Of a DNA stretch of 64,000 nucleotides, positions 21,750 through 38,149 are shown one piece after another (the first letter of the stretch is position 1; every line of letters begins with the position of its first letter). The notes below the pieces were generated by a model. It was not told the DNA's origin, did no database searches, and saw only the letters and a program-made list of their open reading frames with translations. Origin of the DNA: Ottelia alismoides (Eukaryota; Streptophyta; Magnoliopsida; Alismatales; Hydrocharitaceae). Position numbers and translations under genes: made by a program. Location: positions 434,001 through 498,000 of the forward strand of contig JAZKJV010009625.1 in NCBI GenBank assembly GCA_037367405.1. The letters are read 5' to 3'.

Positions 21750-22192
21750 CACTACAAAAAATGAGTTATAGTGACGAGTTTTTCAAAATTCATCACTAAA
21801 TTAGCCGTTGTTAGAAATATAACGACGATCTTATTCGTTGCGAAATGATTTTTCATACTCCAAATTAGCAATGAATATCATATATGTCATTATATAATTA
21901 GCAATGATCCATATAATGATGCTTACTCATTGCTATTTTCAAACTGTTAATTAATCATCGCTAAATTTTGAACTAAAAATAGTAACGATTAGTTGATATT
22001 TTGAAAAATAGCAACGAATAAGCGTCGCTATATGGACTGTTGCTAATGATATACTGAAGATATGATATTCGTTGCTAATTTTGAGTACGAAAACTTATTT
22101 CGCAAGGAATAATGTCATCATTATATATTTAACGGTTAGTTTAGTGACGAATTTTGAAAAACGCATCACTATAGCTTAATTTTGTTGTAGTG
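21750..22192. mobile_element. CACTA-type MITE, 443 bp (copy 1)
   Basis: It begins CACTACAAAAAATGAG and ends …TTTTGTTGTAGTG. Terminal inverted similarity extends about 50 bases (TATAGTGACGAGTTTTTCAAAATTC against its counterpart). The interior consists of AACGACGAT, TTCGTTGCGAA and GCAACGAATAAG motifs, partly palindromic. It is a clear sibling of 40070-40514. The 3-bp flanks (ACC and GTC) do not match, so the target duplication is lost or the insertion is old. Confidence 0.82.
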
Positions 22193-25100
22193 GTCACCAC
22201 TATGCCGTCTATCATCCCTTAAAACCACCATCGCCGCACACCACCACCATCGTCACATGCACATGTGATTTTTTCCGTGAGCATAAGGTTTAATAGAAAA
22301 CTGATAAGCATACATTGTAGTCATCAAATTTCCATCACACTATTTCAACTCGCTTTTAATTCATTATTACGTTAGAATCTGCCAATCCGTTTATTTCTCT
22401 TTGCTCTTCAACTAATTTTTAATCAATTCTCTCTTTTTCTTGTTTCAAAATTGTAAAAAATAAAGTGACTCAAATACTACAATAGTGGAATATTATTTTC
22501 ATACAAATAAAAAGATGGAGATATGAGTGATATCATTGTCACTTTCTGGGGATGCTTCAAACTCTACCCCTAAGTCTTCGGTCGCTAGTCCCTCCCCTTC
22601 CTGTTGGTGTCCCTCGATGCTACTAAGACCATAATAGTCCGGAGTTCAACCATCCATCATCACAACCTCTCTCCCCGCTATGCCATAGGAACAACCTCCA
22701 GATGTTATTTTTGGTGAACATCACTAGTGCCGCATATAAATCCCTAAAATTAAATTCCATCGATCCTACCAAAAAATATAGACTTTAGATCTGGTCCGAT
22801 GCGAAGAATCCAACAGAAGTCATTTAATCTAAATCGTAGTCCATGTGGAATTGTTAGGTATTTTGGAAGCAAAAGAGGTTGACGTAGTGAGCCGTCATTA
22901 GCTCTTAATTGCATCATTAACACTAATAAATCTTGATCAACGACAGTAATGATGATTAAAATTACTAATCATGATTAGGGAATACTAATAATAAATCAAT
23001 AGATATTATTCATAGTTAAGGATTCTTGATCATGTTCGATGCTAAGTTATAGCGACCGGTGTAATGAAGCATCACTGTCAAGACTGTAGGCCGAAATCAT
23101 GGGCTATAAACCATGGTTTTGGTGAGTTAGGGTCCTATATATACCCCTTACCCTTCCATTATCTATAACATCCATTCCATCCGCCACCATCCCATGGCTA
23201 GGGTTGGGAGGCTGAGAAAAGGGAAGACAAGTAGGGAAGAAGCGCTAACGAAGCGCTGCCAGAAAGAAGAGAAGAATGAGAATGGTGCGCTCCTCTCCTC
23301 GATGACTCCGAGGAGGAAAAAAGGAGATCTAACTTGCTTTACATTTTCAAGATCTTTCCAAGTTCATTTCCTTTTCTATGTTAGTATCAACATATAAGGG
23401 AAAAATCTAAGCATAACCTTACTTGTGTGCGGACGGTTGTGTTGTCAGTGAACATATCTCACTCACCCATGTCATGAGACTAGCTGATTCTTTGTTATAT
23501 GCTAATAATATTGTTATATGATGTAAAAACCTAGGTAACACCTTACTTGGCTGAGTGTGGCTGGGTCGTTGGTGAACATATGCATTACTCTCCCATGATA
23601 CGAGGTGTATCAATTCTGTATCATGTCTTATTTTTTATTCTCAATTTCAAGGATAGTTTATGTTTTTCCTATGGATATCATTGTTATAACAAGAAACTTT
23701 GTCGAATCTTTCTTAGAAATATCACCTGATGTAAGGGAAACTCTGCCAAATTTTTATCACCCGAGATAAAGGGAAAATCTGTCAATATTTCTTATAAATA
23801 TCATCCCATATAAGTGGAAACTCTATTAAAATTTTCTTAGAAATCACCCGATATAAGGGGAATCTCTATCAAAATTTTGGGAGATTTCCGCACTCTCCAC
23901 ATTCGTCGCTCATTTTTTGTGTATTCTTCGTATTCTTGATTTTAAAATAGAATTCGTTCATTTCAGAAGTTGTTAATCGTCCACGAACCGAAGTAGGTTG
24001 CGGCACACAAAAGATATCATGATTATGTAATGAAATCATGTCTTTTATTGTTAAATTTTTAAGTTAATCTAGTTAATCATACTTGCCGTTGGTTTGATTC
24101 ACACAAGTTGTGTGATATCTGAGATTTTGGAAAGTAAAGTAGAATAAGAAAGTATAAACAAATATCCTCATATATATAGACACACACATATACATATACT
24201 TACTAGAGAAGAAAGGTAAAGATTCCTATGTGATGTTATATCAATATTAGGTGAAAACTGATATGGCTTAAGTTGGATCCAATTATGTATTAGATATGAT
24301 TTTTATGATAAGGATGACTTGGAGTAGAAACTATATATCGTGTGCAGCTTGCATATTTGCTAGGAGAAATATGTATGGTAGGCCAAACATAGGTGGCATA
24401 TGGAGGCACAAGTGGTTCAATAGTTATTGGATCACGATAATATGTATTTAAAGCCATTGCTATTGTATAAAATATTTTGGTATGTAGTTTTAAGCTACCC
24501 GATCCTCGAGGATGGTGCGCTTGCTTGTTTGAAAGGTTGAGAGTTTGAAAACATTTGATAATGATATAAAAGAAAACTTTTCAGGTAGTATTGGAGGATT
24601 AGTTGAGTCGATGTACGTGACATAAGCTCGCCGTATCAATGTAATTTCCAATCCCGGATTGTTCACAACTTCGGAGTCTGTGATGGGTAAAGTAAATCAC
24701 ACGGACTAATCTCTGGCATGGAATAAAAGGTAAATGATTTAATATAATGAGAGGTAAGATATGCTAAATTACCGTAGATGATACTTTTCTCTTCTTCATT
24801 ACTTAGCCCTCGCTAATTTCTATCCTATGATTTTTGAAAATAAAAAAGGTAGCAGTGAGCCATGACAAAGACTTTAGCCTGCTAGCTTGCAAATAGTAGT
24901 CGTTGTAGTCAAAGATAGTTAGTAGTTCTTTTGTGTTCTTTTCTTTCAACTTGATGTAAATGTAAAATAATGTGGTGAAACAATTATTATGTAAACTTTA
25001 TTTTGTAGAGGAAAAACTGTGTACTGTTTTCTCTTTATTATTTTTTTTGCAAATTGTTCTTGTATGTTACCTATTTACACTCGATCTTGTGCCAAAGGGA

Positions 25101-25398
25101 ACCTCTAGGTCGTAGCCACCAGATCCTCGCATAGTAAACCCTTCTTTAGCGCTCCATATATATATTGATATTTATTTATATAAAGAGTTTTCAATTGTAA
25201 TTTTTTATTTTAATATTACATGATAACTAGAAAAAAATATCCATTTCAATTTAACTATTGATGTCTTATATCAAATATGTCAAATATATTAAAAATTAAG
25301 TCTGAAGATACCGATTCTATTACACAGTTAACATAATATATCAAAAGAAAAGTTAACATCTTTATATTCTTTTCTCATGCCAAACATAAAAAAGAAGT
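22193..25398. other. Intergenic sequence with one doubtful small ORF
   Basis: The most gene-like item is a 67-codon ORF at 23194-23397 (MARVGRLRKGKTSREEA…), basic and unlike any family I know. A CCTATATATACCCC TATA-like box stands about 60 bases upstream (23130-23143), with CCACCATCCCATGGCT at its start. It could be a first exon or chance. The rest is AT-rich. Two diverged direct repeats of about 110 bp (ACCTTACTTG…GTGAACATAT…) start near 23418 and 23541. Confidence 0.45.
23707..23880. repeat. Degenerate tandem repeat, about 4 x 43 bp
   Basis: Units of the form TTTCTTAGAAATATCACC, then TGATATAAGGGAAACTCT, then CTATCAAAATT recur four times with drift. Confidence 0.75.
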
Positions 25399-26428
25399 TG
25401 TTGTATTAAAAATTGTATTTAGGTTTTAATTGGAAAACATAATTAATTACAATTGGAATTAATTTGGTTTCAATTTGGAAACCAAATGATTTGGAGGGAA
25501 AGTTGAGAATTCCCAAATTTGAAACATGAATGAGTTTGGGTTGAAGTTTAGTACCGTACCTTAGAGATTTAAATTTTTGGTGGACTTATATATGAGTCCA
25601 CACCCCAAGTCTTGTAGCAATAGTAGAGAGGAGGAATGGAGGACCACACACGCGCGCGCTCCGCTCCGTCTCCAGCTCGGGGTCGGGGTCGGGGTCGGGA
25701 GAGTCAATTCGGATCTCGATACTTTTGCTGCGGGTTTCATTTGGCTGATCAATTAAATTAATCATGCTGATTATTTTGATTTCGACCACATTGGGAATCG
25801 GACTTGATCTAAACGGCTCGACTTAGCCGCGGTTTTGGGATCCGAAAGGGCACGCCCGTTGAAGGGCGTTTTCGGAAACCTAAGGGACCGCACGCTAGGG
25901 CACGTAAGTTCCTCTTTTTATATCCCTCACCTGACGTCGCTTTTCTTCACTCACAAGAAAAACCCACCGTCACTCTTGTTCTCTCTCTCTCTCTCTCGCG
26001 ACAACGACCCTGTTTCTTCTCGGCTGCAAGTTCTCGGAGGTGCTTTCGAGGACGGTCTCGTCGATGTGCGCGGATGACGACCGTGAACCTTCGTATCCTG
26101 GGAGCGGATCGCCAGTACCCTACGCACCAGTATTGTGGAGGCGAAATCCTCTCTAAGGACAGTCCATTTCGTGGACGCTTCAGTGATCTCTGATCTAATC
26201 TATTTTCTCATTTCCCTGCTGCTATACGTTTATTGCTTTGCCTTTCATGGATCGCGCACTATGTTGTAATCCCGATTTAATAATTGGTTCCTCTGTGCAC
26301 TTCGTAATCTGGAAATGAATGGGAAACGTATGATTACCATTTTGTTCATTGTTTCCGTTTCTCTGTTTTATCATTTGGATTCATATAATAAATTATTATT
26401 ATGCGCATTGATAACCCTGTTAACAACA
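25399..26428 (+). repeat. Copia 5' LTR
   Basis: It contains a (TC)n tract and a CCTCTTTTTATATCCCTCACC block (25908-25930) with a TATATCC core that may serve as TATA box, since a GC-rich leader-like stretch follows. A directly following primer site was not identified: ATGTTAGAGAGG follows the LTR and does not match initiator Met tRNA. Confidence 0.93.
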
Positions 26429-26464
26429 ATGTTAGAGAGGATTTCGGGAACCAGTTATAAAACT

Positions 26465-27260
26465 ATGTCAGAAACCGTGTTTAAATCGAGGGTTGATATG
26501 ACCGGTATGCCTGAAAAGTTCGGTGGACAGAACTTTAAGCGTTGGCAACAACGCATGAAGATCTGGTTAACCACCATAGGATTAATCTCGATGCTAGAAA
26601 CCGACTATCCTACTGTGGAAATGGAAAACCCCTCACCCGATAGTTAGAAGGCGCAATCTGTGAGGAAGGAATGCGACCGTATATGTCATGGTTGCATCTT
26701 GTTGCCTCTGTCCAACACGTTGTTTGACGTATACTGTTCGTTCACGCAAACTGCGAAGGGGATATGGAAAGACTTGGATTGGAAGTATAATATCGAAGAC
26801 CTCGATATTGATAAATACTCCGTGGTGAAGTTTTCCATGACCGAAGGAAAGTCAGATTCTGAACAGGTACATGAGTTTTTACTCTTGCTCCATGGTTTGG
26901 AGGATGCTGAAATGAAACTTCCAGAGAAGTTTCAGGTCATGTGCATCATAGAAAAAATCTCCAAGTCATGGGAAGACTTTGGTATGACCCTAAAACACAG
27001 GAAGGGGAAAATTTTTATTGATGACTTAATGGTGGCAATTGCCATAGAGGAGGAACACAGGAAACAAAAACATGTGCTTCCTGTTGATATTCAAGATAAG
27101 GTCAATTTCATGACCTCAAGGGGCAAAGACAAGAAGGGAAAGTGTCCTAATAATAATAAAATGAAACCAAATGGCAAGATCCAAAAAAGGTAAAGAATAA
27201 ACCCTGCTGGCACTGTAATCAAGTTGGCCATTGGAAGAAGGATTGTCCGTCCTTGAAGGC
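26465..27260 (+). pseudogene. Copia gag (broken)
   Basis: The start MSETVFKSRVDMTGMPEKF at 26465 is followed by an F-x2-W-x4-W-type region (KRWQQRMKIWLTT), typical of copia Gag. Stop TAG at 26645-26647 breaks it; the frame continues as RKECDRICHG… to 27190. A frameshift at about 27190 then separates it from the zinc knuckle CWHCNQVGHWKKDC (27205-27246, C-x2-C-x4-H-x4-C). Gag normally forms the virus-like particle and binds element RNA. Confidence 0.9.
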
Positions 27261-30200
27261 TCAACCTAAGTCTGCAGACGGGAGTCCACAAGTGAACATG
27301 ATCACTATGGGACTCGGGACTAGCGAGGGATATGTCTCTGTAAAACCTGAACTATATCATATCTATGATCCAAATGAGTGGCTCGTGGATACGTGAGTCA
27401 ATGTAAATATCTGTTATAACAGAACTTTGTTTTCTTCTTATCAGACCTGCAGTGGTGGGACTGTTAAGATGGGGAACGATTCTGCAGCCAGGGTGCTAGG
27501 GTCGGGACAAGTCAACTTGAGGTTCTCCTCTGGACGTGTCTGGACATTGCACAAGGTGTTGCATGTTCCTGATATCAAGAAGAATATTTTATCTGGCTCT
27601 ATCTTAGTTAGAAATGGTTCTGAATTAAACTTTAAATGTAATAAAGTTGTTATTATGAGAAATAACATTTTTTATGGAAAATGTTATTGGGCAGATTTTG
27701 ATTTGTTATTTAGAATTAGATGTGATTCAGTAAATATTAATGAATTGAATGTTTTGAATTCTGAATGTTCTAATTATGTGTCTCATGTTGTGAATAACCT
27801 AGAATCTTGTGATCTGTGGCATGTTAGATTGGGACATGTAAACTTTAATTCAATTAAAAGAATGATGAATTTAGAGTTGATCCCTAAACACTCTATTAAT
27901 AAAACTCAAAAATGTGAAATCTGTGTACAAGCTAAGGTACCTAGGAAGTCTTTTCAGTCTGTTTCTAGAGATAGTGAGATCTTGGATCTAGTGCACACAG
28001 ATATCTGTGAGTTTAATGGTGTGTTGACCCGAGACAATAAGAAATACTTTATCACCTTTATAGATGATGGCAGTAGATACTGCTATGTATATCTAATGAA
28101 ATCCAAGGATGAAGCCTTTGATAAATTTATTATATTTAAGAATGAGGTTGAGACACAAACAGGAAAAGTGTTTAAACGCCTTAGGTCAGATAGAGGAGGT
28201 GAATATATCTCTAACTTATTTGATGAACAATGCAAATCGTTTGGCATAGTTCATGAAGTTACGGCCCCATATTCACCGCAATCAAATAGGATAGCAGGAC
28301 GAAATAATAGAGCCTTAACTGACATGATCAATGCTTTCCCACAGAGTTCTGGACTTCCAATCTATATGTGGGGAGAAGCCTTGAATACGGCTTGCCATAT
28401 TCTAAATAGGGTTCCTCCAAAACATATGGAAAAGTGTCCCTTTGAACTTTGGAGAAATAAGAAATCGAGTTTAAGATATCTCAAAGTGTGGGACTATCTC
28501 GCTAAGAATTTAGTCCCAGAACACAAGAGAAAGAAGCTTGATCCTAAAACTGTTGATGCGATCTTCTTAGGTTATTTGGAAAATATCTATGTATATAGGT
28601 TCTTGGTAATTCAGTCCGATATACCGGGCATAGAAGTCAACACCATTGTTAAACTTCGTGATGCTACCTTCTTTGAGGATGTCTTCCCGTTGAAGATTGG
28701 GATTCCTCAAAATCTGACCATTGAGGGCGCCTCTACATCAGGATCTATTCCAGATCAAGTGGAAAAGGATAACGAATGTGGGGGTTGAGACTCAACCTGA
28801 ACCCAATGATCTTTCTGAAGAGATTGAGCCAATGAGTAAAAGATCTCGGATAGCTAAGGATCTGGGTAGCGACTTTGTTGTCTACCAGATCGAGTGTGAT
28901 CCACCAAGTTACAAGGAAGCCATAGCTTCGTCTGAAGCAAAACAATGGAAGTAAGTAATCAAATCTGAGATGGATTACATTATGGCTAATGGAACTTGGA
29001 AATTGGTTGATTTACCCAAAGGGTGCTCTACCATTGGGTGCAAGTGGGCATTTAAGAGAAAGCTTAGACCTGACGGATCAATTGAAAAGCACAAAGCCAG
29101 ATTAGTTTCCAAGGGCTTTAGTCAAAAGGAAGGTATCGATTATTTTTATACCTATTCCCCTGTGACTAGGATGACCACAATCCGGATGCTCATAGCATTG
29201 GCATCTGTATATGATATCTCTATCCACTAGATGGATGTGAAGACCACCTTCTTGCATGGTGATCTTGAGGAAGAGATCTATATGAATCAACCTGATGGGC
29301 TTGTGACTCTTGGGAATGAGGGAAAGGTTTGCAAGTTTGTCAAATCCCTTTACGGATTGAAACAAGCACCAAAGCAGTGGCATGAAAAATTTGACAAGAC
29401 TATTTTGTCATATGGCTTTAAGGTTCATGAATCCGATAAGTGTATCTATTCCAAGGTGAAAGGTGATGAGTGTATTGTCTTGTGCCTATATGTTGATGAC
29501 ATATCGTTGTTCGGATCACATATGAGGATTATTAATGAGATTAAGGCATTCTTAAATAGCAAGTTTGAGATGAAGGACATGGGTGTTGCTGATAAGATCT
29601 TAGGTCTCAAACTGACGAGGTCAGTTGATGGGATTGTAGTTTCTCAATCTCACTATGTTGAGAAGGTACTTGAGAAATTTGGATATCAAGATTTTAAAGC
29701 TGTAAGCATTCCGTTTGATTCATCGAAAACGCTGTTTAAGAATAAAAGTGGAGTACCTGTAGCTCAACTAAGGTATTCACAGGTGATAGGAAGTTTAATG
29801 TATCTTGTAAATTACACGAGACCTGATATTTCATTCTCGGTTGTAAAGCTGAGTAGATACACTAGCTGTCCTGACCGTACTCACTGGGAGGCTCTGGATC
29901 GAGTACTGGAGTACTTGAAGGGAACTATTTCCCTTAATTTGCATTATGGTAGACATCCTTCTGTACTAAAAGGATACAGTGATGCAAGCTGGATAGGGAA
30001 AATAGAGGAGTATGGGAGTAATGGTGTTACAGGGTATGTATTTACCCTTGGAGGCGGTGCAATCTCCTGGAGGTCTGTGAAGCAGACAATTCTAACTCGA
30101 TCCACTTTTGAGGCAGAGGTGTGTGCTTTGGACACCACTGGAATTGAGACTGAATGGCTAAGGGAACTTCTGTTTGAAATTCCCATGGTAGGTCAGCCTG

Positions 30201-30481
30201 TTTCCGCGATCTCGGTACATTGTTATAATATGACCACAATTGCCAAGATCAAGAGTTCAAAGTTCAATCAGAAAACAAGGGGACATATACAAATCAGACT
30301 TAAGACGTTAAGAGATTTGGTGTCTCGAGGAGTGTTGGCTGTGGATTTCGTTGGATCCAAAGACAACACGACAGATCCGTTGACTAAGGAACTTGATAGA
30401 TCTTTAGTTCTAAAGTCTAGGCTTGGGATGGGGCTGAGACCAATTGAGAGTTCCTTCACAGTGGCAACCCAACCTATCTGA
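27260..30481 (+). pseudogene. Copia pol: protease, integrase, reverse transcriptase, RNase H (broken)
   Basis: The protease site reads W-L-V-D-T then TGA (27394-27396), where the active-site glycine should be. Integrase follows with its HHCC zinc site (LWHVRLGHVN…CEICVQAK, about 27815-27935) and D residues in HTDICEF and RSDRGGEY, but the third catalytic position reads glycine (NRIAGRNNR) instead of glutamate. A frameshift lies near 28770, with stops at 28952-28954 and 29228-29230. RT keeps KARLV, FLHGDLEEEIYM, YGLKQAPKQW and YVDD (29489-29500). RNase H shows YSDASW and an STFEAE motif and ends at 30481. The breaks make it non-functional. Confidence 0.93.
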
Positions 30482-31019
30482 GTGGAGATCCCACTAAGTA
30501 GGTTTAATGTGGTAATAAAAAGCTGTTTGGAGAACTGGTTGGCACTCTAATTTAATGTGTAAGAATGAGTGTCTTATCCTTGGAAGCCTGAGTGCCGTTC
30601 AAGCTGCAAGTTTAGGAAGAGAGTAGGCTCTGAATGGGTTCAAGCCTTTAGGCAGGATGTTAGCAGTGCATCCTTGGAGAACGCCACCTATGTGAGTATT
30701 ACTGTGGGCCGCAGTTAAAGGAAGAGGGTCTTTCCTAAACACACTCATGAAACAAGATAAGGATGCATGGCCTTTAAGAGCACCAACCCTGAAGATTGCA
30801 CCAAGAACAACGCTTTGTTGTTTCTACCGTATACTTTAACACTAAGGTCTGAAGTTCAAGACGTAGTTCACTTCGTTCCTCTTAAAGTGAAAGTAGTAAA
30901 CTCAAGTAGATGTTCAAACCGGAAGGTACCTTTACTGAAAGTAAAGTGTGGGCAGCCGAAAGAAGTCTCTTAAATCTTTTTTGAATCTCTTTTTCAAATT
31001 GGTGAATTCGTGGGGGGAT
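30482..31019 (+). other. Copia 3' untranslated region and polypurine tract
   Basis: 538 bases without coding signal. GTGGGGGGAT at about 31009-31019 is the plus-strand primer tract. Confidence 0.7.
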
Positions 31020-32058
31020 TGTTGTATTAAAAATTGTATTCATGTTTTAATTGGAAAACTTATGTAATTACAATTGGAATTAATTTGGTTTCAATTTGGA
31101 AACCAAATGGTTTGGAGGGAAAGTTAAGAATTCCCAAATTTGAAACATGGATGAGTTTGGGTTGAAGTTTAGTACCATACCTTAGAGATTTAAATTTTTG
31201 GTGGACTTATATGAGTCTACACTCCAAGTTCTTGTAGCAATAGTAGATAGGAGGAATGGAGGACCACACATGCGCGTGCGCGCTCCGCTCCTTCTTCGGC
31301 ACTGACACCAGCTCCGGCTCGGGTTTTGAAGAGTCAATTCCCATCTCAAATCTCGATACTTTTGCTGCGGATTTTATTTGGCTGATCGATTAAATTAATC
31401 AGGTAGATTAATTTGATTTCGACCACATTGGGAATCAGACTTGATACAAACGGCTCGACTTAGTCGCGACTTTGGGATCCAAAAGGACACGTCCGTTGAA
31501 GGGCATTTTCGAAACCTAAGGGACCGCGCGCTAGGACACGCGAGTTCCTCTTTTTATATCCCTCACCTGACGTCATTTTTCTTCACTCATAAGAAAAACC
31601 CGTCGTCACTCTTGTTCTCTCTCTCGCGCGCCTGCGACCCTGTTTCTTCTCGGCTACAAGTTCTCGGAGGTGCTTTCGAGGACGGTCTCTTCGGTGTGCG
31701 CGGACGACGACCGTAAACCGTCGTATCTCGGGAGCGGATCGCCAGTACCCTACGCACCGGTATTGTGGGGGCGAAATCCTCTCTAAGGACAATCCATTTC
31801 ATGGATGCTTCGGTGATCTCTCATCTAATCTATTTTCTCATTTCCAAGTTGCTATTCGTTTATTGCTTTGCCTTTCCTGGATCGCGCCCTATGTTGTGTT
31901 CCCGATTTAATAATTGGTTCCTTTGTGCACTTCGTAATCTGGAAATGAATGGGAAACGTATGATTATCATTTTGTTGATTGTTTCCGTTTCTCTGTTAAT
32001 TCATTTGGATTCATATAATATATTGTTATTATGCGCACTGGTAACCCTATTAACAACA
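31020..32058 (+). repeat. Copia 3' LTR
   Basis: Partner of 25399-26428 with substitutions and small indels. Its promoter-like part points toward RPL3, so readthrough into the gene is conceivable. Confidence 0.93.
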
Positions 32059-32063
32059 GAAGT

Positions 32064-32540
32064 TTGTCTCATGTGAAATGTTCCATTCTCAATACGAACT
32101 AAATAATGGAGTGGAAAAAATCCAATCCTTTCTATTTCATATTAATTTCATTCTTGTTTTGATTCTATCACGGGACGTTCGCTTCGGGAATGAAGATGAG
32201 GAATAAGAAGAAAAAGGATTTATTCTCTGTTCAGCTGAAAAGATAAGAATAAGTAGAATAATGTGAAATAATGATAGGTAAGATATAATAAAGATAAGAA
32301 TAAAGGTGAAATAAGATGAAATAATAATATTAGGATATGAATAACCATATTATTAGAAATCGCACCGTACGAAAAATTGACGTTTTATTCCAATACTTAT
32401 TTTCCAAACAAAGAAAATCTTACAGTTTATTTCCTTTACAACGAAACAAATGTAGCACGGGTAATACAATAGTATACTTTACAAGGAACACGGGTAATGC
32501 AATAGTATCTCTACCATATAGGGAACAAATGGGGCAAGGG
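32064..32540. other. AT-rich spacer between copia and RPL3 promoter
   Basis: A purine-rich stretch of AAGATAAGAATAA-type motifs (32180-32330) and no gene. Confidence 0.5.
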
Positions 32541-32750
32541 AGTCTGATCTTCTAAAGACGCAGCCCACTCCACAAGCCCAATTAAAACCCATTATATGAA
32601 TAGGTCTTACGTGCAAACACGACCAGTCCAGATCACTATCCAGAGGATCGTGGCCGTTCATTCCCCTTTAAAACATACCGAGATCCTAGGGCTAAGCACA
32701 ACGCCATTCCCAACGCCGCTCTCCCTCTTGTCGGCACACGCTCGATCGAG
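32541..32750 (+). promoter_or_regulatory. RPL3: RPL3 promoter and first leader exon
   Basis: Two AGCCCA motifs (32562-32567 and 32575-32580) are complements of the TGGGCT site II element common in plant ribosomal-protein promoters. A weak TTTAAAA (about 32668-32674) and a TAGGGCTAAG telo-box-like motif (32693-32702) follow. A pyrimidine-rich leader (CCGCTCTCCCTCTTGTCGG) ends at 32750, directly before a GT splice donor. The transcription start is probably near 32695-32705. Confidence 0.6.
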
Positions 32751-37152
<4,402 letters not shown>

Positions 37153-38149
37153 GCTGTTTTCTCCATGGAAAATCTCTTTTTTGTTTTTAGAGGTTCCTTG
37201 TTGCCTTCAGTCAATGCAGTTCTTTTATTTGCATTTCTAGACGGTTTTCCTTCTTTTTGGCATAGTTTTGTTTCTATATCTATTACCGTTTCTCTAGCTT
37301 GAAATTAAACAATCATGTTACCTTTGGTAGTCTGTCTTGCAAAATCATTATCCATCTCTTTATCCATCATTAGGTTGGTATAATAAAACTTGTTCGTGAG
37401 TCTCTAATATTTTATACTCAATACAAATTATTCCATGACAAGTTAGCTCCTGATGATCTATTTTTTATTTATTTGTTTATCATTGACAAATTGAGGGACT
37501 CTCACTATTTCATAGTTGTCAGATTATGAAGTAAGTCAATTGCATTTGAGGAATGTAGAATTTGAATATCATCGTATTATATTTGTTGTAATTAATTTAG
37601 GAAATCCTCATAACAGAACTAAATAAATATAAGGTTACATTCGTTTGCAGCTTAATTACCGGCACTTGGATCTTTTATCTAGTGATGTATGCTGGAGACA
37701 AGTTAACACCTTAAAGTAGCAATAGTAGGGGGCATCAAGCAATATTATAGTGCATGTAATAAAACGTGGCAAAATAACATTAAAGTGGCAAAAATGGTGA
37801 CGTTATTAAACACTTAAAAAGCAACACACTTGCTATTCTCCTTTGAAATATAATAACAAGTTGGAGTGAGAGTAACATTCACAAATGTAATGACAACACA
37901 AACAACCGTGCCTCGGTGGCAAATAAAAAATAACATGAGCGATTTTTTATATGATACGGGTTCAATGGGGCTGCCCCTTTCGAGTAGCTAACATAGTTGC
38001 TCTCGCTTCATTTTTTATGTTATTTTTATTTTTTTTTCAAAAAAAATTATCATGTGTATTTATCTATATATTTGTCCTATATGCTATTCGAATTTCGTTA
38101 GAAACAGAGACTTTTATTGCCTTCCATCTAGAATAGGTCCATTACAACA
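37153..38149. other. RPL3 3' UTR and spacer
   Basis: 3' UTR to about 37400, then AT-rich sequence without genes. The first recognisable sequence of the next copia remnant is near 38150. Confidence 0.5.

Larger units (their letters stand above)
25399..32058 (+). mobile_element. Ty1/copia retrotransposon, complete but inactive, 6.66 kb
   Basis: The LTRs are 25399-26428 (1030 bp) and 31020-32058 (1039 bp), both starting TGTTGTATTAAAAATTG and ending TTAACAACA. The 5-bp flanks are GAAGT on both sides (25394-25398, 32059-32063), a perfect target duplication. The order gag, protease, integrase, reverse transcriptase, RNase H defines Ty1/copia. A polypurine tract (GTGGGGGGAT) directly precedes the 3' LTR. 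The LTR copies differ at many scattered sites, so the insertion is not recent. The right end lies about 0.5 kb from the RPL3 promoter motifs. Confidence 0.95.

Noticed and set aside
23194..23397. 67-codon ORF with upstream TATA-like box as a gene
   Set aside because: The start context is good but the protein is basic low-complexity with no downstream exon that I can support. Kept only as a note in the intergenic entry.
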